Origin: Candidatus Methanophagales archaeon
GTDB lineage: Archaea; Halobacteriota; Syntropharchaeia; Alkanophagales; Methanospirareceae
DNA length: 7,348 bases
NCBI GenBank assembly: GCA_030621535.1
Contig: JAUXHM010000048.1
Coordinates: 1 to 7,348, forward strand
Reading direction: 5' to 3'
The position numbers and the translations under genes are program-made. Below the pieces are notes generated by a model. It searched no databases and had not been told where the DNA came from. It was given only the letters and a program-made list of their open reading frames with translations. How positions within the stretch are numbered: the first letter of the stretch is position 1; each line of letters begins with the position of its first letter. Positions 1-5,334 of this stretch are shown piece after piece.

Positions 1-181
1 CTTGAAGTGTGAGCGTATTCCCTTCAATAGCATTAGAATGATAAGTATGCAGTAACCGCAGCTCATCTCCGAGCTTTCTCACTGCACTCACAGGAAGAGG
101 TCCGTGTGCATCTAATCGCTCTTTCTTATGCCTGATTCTTTCGAGCAAATCGCTTCTGATTAAAGTATCGGTATCGTGCAT
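1..181 (-). CDS. Fic-domain protein, N-terminal fragment (runs off window)
   Basis: Sixty codons are readable from an ATG at 181 leftwards to the window edge; the C-terminus lies outside. The fragment opens with a charged helix-like stretch and ends in YHSNAIEGNTLTLQ (residues 47-60), which matches the N-terminal Fic region of proteins that AMPylate target proteins. In such proteins the (S/T)xxxE(G/N) inhibitory helix, seen here as S49-N-A-I-E53-G, blocks ATP binding until relieved, so this would be a self-inhibited (class II) Fic protein. The catalytic HPFxxGNGR loop would lie beyond the edge and cannot be checked. The gene starts 24 nt after the VapC stop on the same strand, so co-transcription with the vapBC-like pair is likely; no strong ribosome binding site precedes the ATG. 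Family assignment rests on the motif; enzymatic activity is inference. Confidence 0.82.
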   Translation of the reverse strand, partial: MHDTDTLIRSDLLERIRHKKERLDAHGPLPVSAVRKLGDELRLLHTYHSNAIEGNTLTLQ

Positions 182-205
182 TTTCTCGGTTAAACGATAT
201 AATAA

Positions 206-595
206 TTACCACCTCTTAACCTTCAAGTGCTTAATTTCTTTGAAATGCTCGTCTCGTGTGACCAAAGTCAGGTCATACTGCCGAGCAATTGCACCAATCC
301 AGATGTCATTTTCGGGAATCAGTCGCCCTTTCTCTCGCAGAGCATTCTTGATTCCCCCATACTCACGTGCCGTGTCCAGATCACAAGCGAGCACCACACT
401 GCTGAACACAAACTCATTAATTCGTTTCAGGTTTTGCTGAACTCGTCCTGACTTGCGGACACCAAAGTATAACTCGCCAAGGACGATGCTTGGCACAAAA
501 ACCTCCTCGGCTTTCTTCAGATGCTCCTGCACAGAGAGGTCATCAGCGAAGAGGGCAATAACTATACTTGTGTCCAAGAGGAATCTACCACTCAT
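206..595 (-). CDS. vapC: VapC-type PIN-domain ribonuclease toxin
   Basis: A 129-residue protein of normal VapC size. PIN-domain acidic residues that bind Mg2+/Mn2+ are all visible: D8 in LLDTSIVI, E41 in LGELYFG, D97 in ENDIWIGAIA and D115 in TRDEHF. VapC toxins are endoribonucleases, typically cutting tRNA or rRNA, and are held inactive by a VapB partner. The ATG at 595 lies inside the last codons of the upstream antitoxin gene (11-nt overlap), the usual sign of translational coupling, and the gene is followed 24 nt later by the Fic-domain gene. All four catalytic positions being intact suggests a working toxin rather than a relic. The RNA target cannot be told from sequence. Confidence 0.92.
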   Translation of the reverse strand: MSGRFLLDTSIVIALFADDLSVQEHLKKAEEVFVPSIVLGELYFGVRKSGRVQQNLKRINEFVFSSVVLACDLDTAREYGGIKNALREKGRLIPENDIWIGAIARQYDLTLVTRDEHFKEIKHLKVKRW

Positions 596-815
596 TCACG
601 TCAACCCTCTCACACTCATCTTCAATAGCTTTGGTCATTGCTTGCAAATCTTCGCTATTAATTGTTCCTGCGAGATGAAGCAGCTGCTTCCCCGGCACAC
701 CTTTCGGCTTGGATAATACTCTCACAAAATCCAACACACGCTGTTGGAACTTATACGGAAGACGGTCAAGTTGCTTGACAATCTCCACTTTGATAGATTG
801 GTTGTTCATTGACAT
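585..815 (-). CDS. VapB-like antitoxin (DUF2281-type)
   Basis: A 76-residue protein (74 if started at the second ATG). It has the helical LDRLPYKFQQRVLDFVRVL segment (residues 16-34) and the acidic tail ending in ECERVDVNEW, a pattern typical of the DUF2281-like antitoxins paired with VapC in archaea, cyanobacteria and thermophiles. These bind and block the PIN active site through the C-terminus and usually repress their own operon. It overlaps the toxin start by 11 nt. Two in-frame ATGs lie at 815 and 809; the AGGAG at about 819-823 is 3 nt from the first and 9 nt from the second, so the second (809) has the better Shine-Dalgarno spacing. No classical ribbon-helix-helix or AbrB signature is obvious, so DNA binding is unproven. 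Confidence 0.8.
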   Translation of the reverse strand: MSMNNQSIKVEIVKQLDRLPYKFQQRVLDFVRVLSKPKGVPGKQLLHLAGTINSEDLQAMTKAIEDECERVDVNEW

Positions 816-851
816 TATCTCCTATTTTCACAGTTTATCCTTACTTTTTTG

Positions 852-862
852 ATAATATAACC
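852..862 (-). promoter_or_regulatory. TATA box of the antitoxin-toxin-Fic operon
   Basis: On the minus strand GGTTATATTAT follows a purine-rich GAGAAA stretch that could serve as BRE. A start about 27 nt downstream falls near 829, leaving a leader of roughly 14-20 nt that contains the AGGAG ribosome binding site of the antitoxin gene. Inferred from pattern and spacing only. Confidence 0.5.
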
Positions 863-950
863 TTTCTCTACAATCCCTAAAAATGTTTTTTGTTATATGA
901 TATTTCCACTTCTCTTTATGCTATGCCAATTCAAATATCAAATACCATAC

Positions 951-960
951 TTTTTTATAC
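951..960 (+). promoter_or_regulatory. TATA box of mtd
   Basis: TTTTTTATAC centred about 38 nt before the ATG at 994. A start site about 27 nt downstream gives a leader of around 10 nt, nearly leaderless; no Shine-Dalgarno sequence is seen before the ATG. Pattern and spacing only. Confidence 0.5.
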
Positions 961-993
961 TTCTAATTGCATACACATAAAACGTGATTGCAA

Positions 994-1827
994 ATGGAAA
1001 CAGTAAAGATAGGATTTGTGAAATTAGGGAATATAGGAATCTCGAGAATAGTGGATTTGTTGCTGGACGAGAGAGCGGATAGAGAGGATATAGACGTTCG
1101 TGTGTTGGGTACGGGAGCAAAGATGACGCCAGAAAATGCGGCTGACACTTCGCGCCTGCTGGACTGGGACCCCGATGTGGTGGTAATAACCAGCCCCAAT
1201 GCTGCACTTCCAGGTCCTAAGAGCGCACGTGAGATGGTGAAGGAGAAGGGCAAGCCCTGCATTGTTATTTCTGATGCACCGGCGAAAAAGGCAGTGGATA
1301 AGTTAAAAGAAGGAGGATTTGGATACATTATCATACCCGGGGACCCGATGATAGGAGCGAGGCGGGAGTTTTTAGATCCCGTAGAGATGAGTCTGTTCAA
1401 TGCCGATGTCCTTTCTGTTCTGTCCATAACCGGCGTAGCAAAATTGGTGCAGGAGGAGATAGATGCCGTTATAGAAGCGATAAAGAAAGGCGAGGAAGTG
1501 AAAGTACCACAGATAATAGCAACTGCGGAGCGCGCGGTAGAACGGGCAAAGTTTTCCAATCCGTATGCAAAAGCGAAAGCCATCGCAGCTTACAGCATGG
1601 CGGAGAAAGTAGCGGAACTGGACGTAAAAGGGTGTTTCATGATGAAGAACCCCGAAGAATACGTACCTGTGGTAGCGGCAGCGCATGAACTGTTAAGAGA
1701 AGCGGCAAAGCTTGCATACGAAGCGAGAGAAGTAGAAAAACAAACTGACAGCTTGGTTCGTGAGCCTCATTCCCGAACAGGGGCGATAATGAAGAAGGAG
1801 AAATTAATGGAGAAGCCGAGTGCGTGA
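994..1827 (+). CDS. mtd: F420-dependent methylenetetrahydromethanopterin dehydrogenase
   Basis: This is Mtd (EC 1.5.98.1), the cytoplasmic enzyme that reversibly oxidises methylene-H4MPT to methenyl-H4MPT with coenzyme F420, a C1 step in methanogenesis, reverse methanogenesis and some archaeal CO2 reduction. The 277-residue product matches the usual length of about 276. Family hallmarks run end to end: VKIGFVKLGNIG at the N-terminus, GTGAKMTPENAADT, VVITSPNAALPGP, GFGYIIIPGDPMIGARREFL, DPVEMSLFNADVLSVLSITG, NPYAKAKAIAAYSMAEKVAE, and the C-terminal REPHSRTGAIMKKEKLMEKP. An in-frame TTG at 988 would add two residues, but ATG 994 fits the family start better. It is a single-gene unit with its own promoter and a terminator spanning the stop. 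No other C1-pathway gene is adjacent. Identification is very secure; pathway direction in this organism is unknown. Confidence 0.97.
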   Translation: METVKIGFVKLGNIGISRIVDLLLDERADREDIDVRVLGTGAKMTPENAADTSRLLDWDPDVVVITSPNAALPGPKSAREMVKEKGKPCIVISDAPAKKAVDKLKEGGFGYIIIPGDPMIGARREFLDPVEMSLFNADVLSVLSITGVAKLVQEEIDAVIEAIKKGEEVKVPQIIATAERAVERAKFSNPYAKAKAIAAYSMAEKVAELDVKGCFMMKNPEEYVPVVAAAHELLREAAKLAYEAREVEKQTDSLVREPHSRTGAIMKKEKLMEKPSA

Positions 1828-1861
1828 GTGATTTCTCACGCATCCCTCCTTTTTATTTTTC
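1821..1861 (+). terminator. Hairpin plus T-run terminator overlapping the mtd stop codon
   Basis: Perfect 8-bp arms TGCGTGAG (1821-1828) and CTCACGCA (1835-1842) with a 6-nt loop, followed by the pyrimidine tract CCCTCCTTTTTATTTTT. The TGA stop (1825-1827) lies in the left arm, so the ribosome covers the hairpin when it finishes. A further run of eight or more T at about 1869-1876 follows. Confidence 0.72.
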
Positions 1862-1889
1862 GAGAACGTTTTTTTTCTAACAAGAAAAT

Positions 1890-1917
1890 GATGCAGGATG
1901 CCTGATACATGATACAG
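1890..1917. repeat. Four-unit heptanucleotide tandem repeat
   Basis: Four consecutive 7-base units GATGCAG, GATGCCT, GATACAT, GATACAG, with consensus GATRCNN. It lies between the mtd terminator and the tandem hairpins in non-coding DNA. Such degenerate heptamer arrays occur between genes in many genomes; no function can be read from it. Confidence 0.6.
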
Positions 1918-1954
1918 GTTTTGAGGTGCATCTTCACAATTTCTCGTGAAAATT

Positions 1955-1996
1955 ATGGGGCTCTGCCCCATGTCCCCGCAAGCCCTGAAAGGGCTT
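1955..1996. repeat. Two tandem GC-rich hairpins
   Basis: Hairpin 1: ATGGGGC (1955-1961), loop TCT, GCCCCAT (1965-1971). Hairpin 2: AAGCCCT (1980-1986), loop GAA, AGGGCTT (1990-1996). Both have perfect 7-bp stems and lie only 8 nt apart, in an otherwise AT-rich spacer upstream of the DUF1616 gene. They could be a REP-like dispersed element, or RNA structure in a leader or trailer; no T-run follows, so a simple terminator is less likely. Confidence 0.6.
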
Positions 1997-2035
1997 ATGT
2001 GTAATCTTGTGGTTATTAAAAGAAGCTAAACATCC

Positions 2036-2770
2036 ATGAAAAACGCAAAAACGCTTGATAAAATCCTCACGGTAATACTGATTATCGCTATTATCACGGC
2101 AGCCGCACTAACTATCTACGTAATCATAACGCCAAAGAAAGGAGAAGAATTCACTGAATTCTATATTCTTGGCGAAGGAGGCAATGCCTCGAAGTATCCC
2201 TCGAGCCTTTCCGCAGGCGAGGAAGGAACGGTAATAGTTGGCGTGGTTAACCACGAATACGAAACCGTCGCATATCTGTTCAGAGCGGAGATAGAAAACA
2301 AAACATTTGGCGAGAAGGAAATACAATTAGCGCATAATGAAACGGTAGAGTTTCCATTTACGTTTACCGCGCGAAAAGGCATGGCGTATTTGTTTAGCTG
2401 GAACGAGGTTCCCGGAAACGATAGCGAGAGGCTTTTAAGCTACCTCAGGGCTGACCACGACCTTGACTGGGTGGAAGGTGCGGAAATCATCAAATCCGCT
2501 GACCGCAAAACTATCTACGTCATTAAGGATGAAAACTTATCCAGAATAACGCGCGATGAGAGGAAGGAAAAAGTGACCTTAAAAACTCGCGGTGGCGGAA
2601 CCTTCAACCTAAAAGTTAAAAGAGAAAACGGCAATCTAAACGTGTATGGCACGAGGAAACTAAAATTTTTGCTATTCAAAGGCAATTCAAGCGAAAGTGG
2701 GAATGATGGCATGAACATAAATCGGACCGCGCCTTATCGCGAACTCCATCTCTGGATTGATTTTCGATAG
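2036..2770 (+). CDS. DUF1616 membrane-anchored surface protein with insertion
   Basis: A 244-residue protein with one N-terminal membrane segment (about 10-32: KILTVILIIAIITAAALTIY), which leaves the rest probably outside the cell. Residues 30-113 match the soluble part of archaeal DUF1616 proteins: ITPKKGEEFTEFYILGEGG, then SAGEEGTVIVGVVNHEYE and NETVEFPFTF. In the family this leads directly into a strand like KLEFLLYK and a YRSLHLWV ending. Here those elements appear as RKLKFLLFKG (207-216) and YRELHLWIDF (234-243), after an extra stretch of about 90 residues (114-205). The usual multi-helix N-terminal region of the family is also missing. Seven N-x-S/T sequons (N50, N88, N101, N128, N167, N217, N229) fit a glycosylated exported protein. 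Function is unknown. It converges with, and overlaps by 37 nt, the hydrolase-like gene on the other strand. Confidence 0.8.
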   Translation: MKNAKTLDKILTVILIIAIITAAALTIYVIITPKKGEEFTEFYILGEGGNASKYPSSLSAGEEGTVIVGVVNHEYETVAYLFRAEIENKTFGEKEIQLAHNETVEFPFTFTARKGMAYLFSWNEVPGNDSERLLSYLRADHDLDWVEGAEIIKSADRKTIYVIKDENLSRITRDERKEKVTLKTRGGGTFNLKVKRENGNLNVYGTRKLKFLLFKGNSSESGNDGMNINRTAPYRELHLWIDFR

Positions 2771-3291
2771 ATGTGATAAAAAATAAACGTCAACAAGATG
2801 GATATGCCTATCAGTTCAGAAACAAATGCGTATGTGAGTTCGATTCCACCTGTCAAAGGCGAATAAGTCCCGAAAAAGCACATTAAAAAGTAATCCCACC
2901 AGTGCTGTTCTATTATGCCCTGCGGGAAATCAAATCCAAAAAGGGGATAGAACAGTGTTTTTGGACTGAACCACATTCGGTCTTCGCAGAGGTGAAGAAA
3001 AGAAGCAAACGCGAGGAAAAGAATCGCTTTTTCTTCGCTTCCGTTTCGCTTGTATAAGCAAGTGCCAATGAGCAGCAGGATAAAGACGAACAGCAGCGTG
3101 TGAGCAAATAATCTGCCATTTGAAATAGAGTTTGCCAACAAAATCTCCCCTATTGGCTTATCTATTAAATCCGGCAAGATTGCACCTATAAGGATAAAGC
3201 CGTACAACCGACGGTCAGGTACAATTTTTAATGTGCAGAAAACCAGAAATGCGATTCCCAGTGTTATCCCCAGATGTCCAAAAATGAACAT
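2734..3291 (-). CDS. Membrane-bound metal-dependent hydrolase-like protein (YdjM/DUF457-type)
   Basis: A 185-residue, strongly hydrophobic protein with about five predicted membrane helices (about 8-24, 29-46, 61-80, 88-102, 155-175). Charged residues placed as in the YdjM/DUF457 inner-membrane hydrolase family are H6 in GHLGIT, the D41-x-x-D44 pair in LPDLIDKP, R60 and H64 in GRLFAHTLL, and H100/D104 in FLHLCEDRMW; these may hold a metal at the membrane. Substrate is unknown for the family, and the name hydrolase is itself inferred. It starts at ATG 3291, 28 nt after a TATA box (likely leaderless), and its 3' end runs antisense through the last codons of the DUF1616 gene. Family call is fairly good, enzymatic function uncertain. 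Confidence 0.75.
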   Translation of the reverse strand: MFIFGHLGITLGIAFLVFCTLKIVPDRRLYGFILIGAILPDLIDKPIGEILLANSISNGRLFAHTLLFVFILLLIGTCLYKRNGSEEKAILFLAFASFLHLCEDRMWFSPKTLFYPLFGFDFPQGIIEQHWWDYFLMCFFGTYSPLTGGIELTYAFVSELIGISILLTFIFYHIYRKSIQRWSSR

Positions 3292-3315
3292 GCTTACTCA
3301 AAATAAAATTATCAT

Positions 3316-3323
3316 GTTTAAAG
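3316..3323 (-). promoter_or_regulatory. TATA box of the hydrolase-like gene
   Basis: CTTTAAAC on the minus strand, preceded by the purine tract GGAAAAGAAAAA (possible BRE). Its centre is about 28 nt from the ATG at 3291, which places the transcription start on the start codon. Confidence 0.55.
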
Positions 3324-3370
3324 TTTTTCTTTTCCGAAAACGCTTTTCTTTTCTGCGAAGCATTTTTGAT

Positions 3371-3402
3371 AAAACTTTTTCTAAAAGTTTTAAAGAAAAG
3401 GG
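3371..3402 (-). terminator. Possible tRNA terminator: T-rich tract and perfect hairpin
   Basis: Downstream of the tRNA 3' end on the minus strand comes CCCTTTTCTTT (3402-3392), then a perfect 9-bp palindrome AAAACTTTT (3371-3379), TCT, AAAAGTTTT (3383-3391). T-rich tracts alone end transcription in archaea; the hairpin also sits between the tRNA and the next promoter, so it could insulate the two units. Confidence 0.5.
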
Positions 3403-3410
3403 TTTAATGA

Positions 3411-3483
3411 TGGGCCCGATGCGATTCGAACGCATGACCTTCGCCTCGTAAAGGCGACGTCATTCCAACTAGACCACGGGCCC
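3411..3483 (-). tRNA. tRNA-Val (anticodon UAC)
   Basis: A 73-nt cloverleaf. The acceptor stem GGGCCCG pairs fully with CGGGCCC (7 bp), with A as discriminator. The D arm carries AGTTGGAA. The anticodon stem TCGCC/GGCGA closes the loop TTTACGA, giving anticodon TAC, which reads GUA valine codons. The T arm is ATGCG-TTCGAAT-CGCAT. There is no intron and CCA is not encoded (TCA follows), so the end must be added after transcription, as in most archaea. It stands alone with its own TATA box about 40 bp upstream. Confidence 0.96.
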
Positions 3484-3521
3484 TCCTCTCTATCACAGCT
3501 GATATAATTTCAAGTCCCCAC

Positions 3522-3529
3522 TATTTAAA
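3522..3529 (-). promoter_or_regulatory. TATA box of tRNA-Val
   Basis: TTTAAATA on the minus strand, a near-consensus archaeal TATA box. A start about 27 nt downstream lies near 3499, giving a short 5' leader to be trimmed by RNase P. Confidence 0.6.
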
Positions 3530-3597
3530 AATCTTTTAGTTACTGTTACCGAGATTTGTTATTGTATATAAAGTATAACCACCTAAATTCTATTTGA

Positions 3598-3685
3598 GAC
3601 ACAGATTTACACGGCACGGACTTATTTAAGTTTAACATTGTTGATTGTCATCATCTGTCTGTGTTAATCTGCGTTAATCTGTGTC
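3598..3685. repeat. Inverted and tandem GTGTTAATCT-type repeat
   Basis: GACACAGATTTACAC (3598-3612) faces GCGTTAATCTGTGTC (3671-3685), whose complement matches it at 13 of 15 positions, around a 58-nt centre. The right side also has the 10-bp tandem units GTGTTAATCT and GCGTTAATCT (3661-3680). Repeats of this ACACAGATTAAC kind are scattered between genes in many bacteria and archaea. It lies between the ligase gene 3' end and the tRNA promoter; the rest of 3530-3691 shows no gene. Confidence 0.6.
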
Positions 3686-3691
3686 AACGAT

Positions 3692-4444
3692 TTATTTTCT
3701 TGTGCCATCTCTCTTTAACCGACTCGCTATCTCCCCTATAACCTCTTTTAAATTTTCCTTGTTATCGTAATCTTCCAATAAATTCTCTTTCCCTTTGCCT
3801 CGCTTCTTCTCCTTAACCACCGAAATAAGGTTCCGTATCGCTCTTTCCACATCATCTACAATGCTTACGGTCGCGTGCTCGGAAGTTCGCGATAACGGGT
3901 TCAAATCAATTGTTATCACCTTTTTTCCCATTTTTATAAGTGCTTCGCATCTGTCCCCGTCTTCCAGAGGCGCGAGAACCACATCGGCACTGTAAATCCC
4001 TTCGCGGTCCGCCCTTGCTCGTGCATGCGCTATCCCGGGTATTGTCGCATCTGCTCCATCACCGAGCACGTTCCTCGCTCCTTGTTTCTCCAGCAGCTCC
4101 TTTATTTTCATCGCCCGCTCTTCTGTTCTGTAAAAGATATTTACCTCTAAAGGGGCATTTGTCAATTCGCTTAACTCAATTATCTCGTGTACCGCTAATG
4201 CTGCAACGTTCCCATTCACGGAAATCACGGGTCTCTTCGCAGCAAGCAACAAAGCAGCAGCAACTTCTGTCGCTCTCCGCGCTGAATCCAGTGTCCTCTC
4301 ACCAATTAAATAATCAAATGCTTCACCCCGTCCATGTGCTATCAAACCCTGCTTGCTTGTTATTCCCGCTTCGATACCAGCCACGAGCTTCTCTCGCTTT
4401 ATTAACGACCTATATCTGGGGTGTGTCTCAGGGATTTTGAACAT
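3692..4444 (-). CDS. 4-phosphopantoate--beta-alanine ligase
   Basis: This is the archaeal phosphopantothenate synthetase (DUF137 family, EC 6.3.2.36), which joins 4-phosphopantoate to beta-alanine with ATP. In archaea it replaces the bacterial pantothenate synthetase/kinase order in CoA biosynthesis. The 250-residue length is normal for the family. Hallmark blocks are IPETHPRYRSLIKREKL (4-20), LIAHGRGEAFDYLIGERT (34-51), PVISVNGNVAAL (72-83), NIFYRTEER (102-110), DREGIYSADVVLAPLEDGDR (146-165) and ITIDLNPLSRTS (177-188). A lysine-rich stretch at 211-219 leads into a short C-terminal extension of about 30 residues, not part of the core. The start at ATG 4444 is fixed by the opening motif and by a TATA box 28 nt upstream. 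It is a stand-alone unit; the partner pantoate kinase gene is not in the window. Confidence 0.94.
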   Translation of the reverse strand: MFKIPETHPRYRSLIKREKLVAGIEAGITSKQGLIAHGRGEAFDYLIGERTLDSARRATEVAAALLLAAKRPVISVNGNVAALAVHEIIELSELTNAPLEVNIFYRTEERAMKIKELLEKQGARNVLGDGADATIPGIAHARARADREGIYSADVVLAPLEDGDRCEALIKMGKKVITIDLNPLSRTSEHATVSIVDDVERAIRNLISVVKEKKRGKGKENLLEDYDNKENLKEVIGEIASRLKRDGTRK

Positions 4445-4466
4445 TGAGATATTTTTTCTCTTACTC

Positions 4467-4476
4467 TAATTTAAAG
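4467..4476 (-). promoter_or_regulatory. TATA box of the CoA-pathway ligase
   Basis: CTTTAAATTA on the minus strand, centred about 28 nt from the ATG at 4444. The spacing puts the transcription start at the start codon, hence a leaderless message; no Shine-Dalgarno sequence is present. Confidence 0.55.
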
Positions 4477-4490
4477 CCCCAACCTTGCCA

Positions 4491-4510
4491 CCTCGGATTG
4501 AAATCCGAGG
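4491..4510. repeat. Perfect 9-bp hairpin (REP-like)
   Basis: CCTCGGATT (4491-4499), GA, AATCCGAGG (4502-4510). GC-rich at the base and closed by GA, it resembles the palindromes of REP elements that RAYT transposases mobilise. No RAYT gene is in the window, so the link is only by appearance. It lies just upstream of the ligase promoter and downstream of the small membrane-protein gene, where it could also end that transcript. Confidence 0.55.
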
Positions 4511-4555
4511 CATCCACTTTGTACCATATTGCTATCTTGTCTCATTTCCATGGCT

Positions 4556-4810
4556 TCACCACACCCTCAAAAGAATTGCTAAAAGGAAAAATCCTATTGA
4601 TATTAGCATATTGTGAATCGCTTGAAGGCGACAATACTCATATACAGCTGGGGTGGGACACCACATTACTAATAAAAAACTAATAAACATGAATCCGATA
4701 CCCATCATCACAATGGGAATTGATAGTGCTCCTCTCAACCCGCTTCTTTCGCTTTCTCTAGTTAAGTAGCCCTTTAATTCTTCTTTCCAAGAAGGCTCTT
4801 CTTTATCCAT
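4556..4810 (-). CDS. Small two-helix membrane protein, unknown function
   Basis: An 84-residue protein from ATG 4810. A charged N-terminus (MDKEEPSWKEELKGYLTRES) is followed by two hydrophobic segments, about 31-50 and 65-82, with a short loop containing CPTPAVYEYC between them; two cysteines (C51, C60) bracket the loop. An in-frame ATG at 4849 would add 13 residues, but a TATA box at 4834-4842 lies inside that extension and is 28 nt from ATG 4810, so the shorter start is preferred. I do not recognise a family. It could be a membrane accessory or stress protein; no neighbour gives a clue. Confidence 0.6.
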   Translation of the reverse strand: MDKEEPSWKEELKGYLTRESERSGLRGALSIPIVMMGIGFMFISFLLVMWCPTPAVYEYCRLQAIHNMLISIGFFLLAILLRVW

Positions 4811-4833
4811 TTTTATCAAGATGAGGCTATATT

Positions 4834-4842
4834 CTATATACT
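4834..4842 (-). promoter_or_regulatory. TATA box deciding the start of the small membrane protein
   Basis: AGTATATAG on the minus strand, centred about 28 nt before ATG 4810. It supports a leaderless transcript starting there and argues against the upstream ATG at 4849. Confidence 0.5.
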
Positions 4843-4855
4843 TTGCCAACTACTG

Positions 4856-4878
4856 TTAAGTACGAGGCCTGTACTTAA
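4856..4878. repeat. Inverted repeat with 8-bp arms
   Basis: TTAAGTAC (4856-4863), loop GAGGCCT, GTACTTAA (4871-4878). It sits between the small membrane gene promoter and the promoter-like segment at 4931, so it may be an operator or an RNA hairpin. No protein is evident to bind it. Confidence 0.5.
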
Positions 4879-4930
4879 GCACGACCGCAGATGATTTAAA
4901 CTACACCATTATCACCGGTATGACATAGGT

Positions 4931-4956
4931 ATATAAAAGCTTTTCGGTTTACGAGG
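4931..4956 (-). promoter_or_regulatory. Promoter-like BRE/TATA segment without a clear gene
   Basis: On the minus strand CCGAAAAGCTTTTATATACC is a textbook archaeal BRE plus TATA. A start would fall near 4907, but no reading frame begins before the small membrane gene about 100 nt further on. It could give that gene a long-leader second promoter, make a small RNA, or be a duplicated promoter: its first 15 bases (plus strand ATATAAAAGCTTTTC) recur exactly at 5931-5945. The rest of 4957-5037 shows no gene, only a weak 6-bp hairpin at 4987-5004. Confidence 0.45.
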
Positions 4957-5037
4957 CTTTGCTAATAAAGTCGGAAAAAGGAGCGACATTGCGAGCAAGC
5001 GATGGAGATTATGAGCAGGAAGAAATAGAGGGCATTA

Positions 5038-5334
5038 TCACAATTTTCCCCCAACCTGTTTGTATATTTTTTTCTTTTTATTACTGTGAGTTAGTTTTTT
5101 AATCCTTACCTCCTTTGTATCGTTTACAATTGTGTAAACTGCTCTATAATCGCCAATACGCAATCGCCAATTTCCCGGTGCATCTCTTAATCTCTTTATA
5201 TCAGCATTAGACCTTCTACGCCACGGCTCTTCCATAAGAACTTCTAATCCTTCCTTAATTTTATCTTTAATGTCTCTTGAAAGCCCATTTAATGCATTGC
5301 GAGCAGTATCCGATAGAAGTATATTAAATATCAT
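5038..5334 (-). CDS. RelE/ParE-family toxin
   Basis: A 98-residue basic protein. It shows the RelE/ParE fold signature: an N-terminal strand plus helices (TARNALNGLSRDIKDKIKEGLEVL, in two segments), K47-R-L-R50, then NWRLRIGDYRAVYTIV (55-70) with R57, R59 and R64, and a last strand VRIKKLTHSN with H83 and Y91 near the end. RelE relatives cut mRNA on the ribosome, while ParE relatives poison gyrase; the basic surface and late H/Y fit an RNase more than ParE, but this is not certain. The ATG at 5334 lies within the last codons of the upstream Panacea-domain gene (11-nt overlap), giving the usual antitoxin-then-toxin order. The tail (NKKKKIYKQVGGKL) is unusually lysine-rich. Confidence 0.85.
   Translation of the reverse strand: MIFNILLSDTARNALNGLSRDIKDKIKEGLEVLMEEPWRRRSNADIKRLRDAPGNWRLRIGDYRAVYTIVNDTKEVRIKKLTHSNKKKKIYKQVGGKL

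Noticed and set aside
227..716. Plus-strand frames across the vapBC-like genes
   Set aside because: They lie antisense to the PIN toxin and antitoxin, whose catalytic motifs and overlap make the minus-strand genes the real ones.
988..993. TTG at 988 as the mtd start
   Set aside because: It adds only two residues; ATG 994 fits the known Mtd N-terminus, and no ribosome binding site favours TTG.
963..1583. Long open frame on the minus strand opposite mtd
   Set aside because: It is an antisense shadow of the strongly conserved mtd; the sequence is low-complexity in S, T and A and has no family features.
3598..3690. Short spaced repeats as a CRISPR array
   Set aside because: Units are 10 bp and directly adjacent or inverted, with no regular spacers and no cas gene.
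3940..4440. 166-codon frame on the plus strand opposite the CoA ligase
   Set aside because: Antisense shadow of a well-recognised gene; composition rich in L, S, P and R with no domain.
4957..5037. Remnant of a second transposase C-terminus beside the 4931 segment
   Set aside because: Translation of the minus strand ending in KAS and a stop next to CCTCGTAA looks a little like the SSS-stop end of the transposase, but the residues before it show no similarity.
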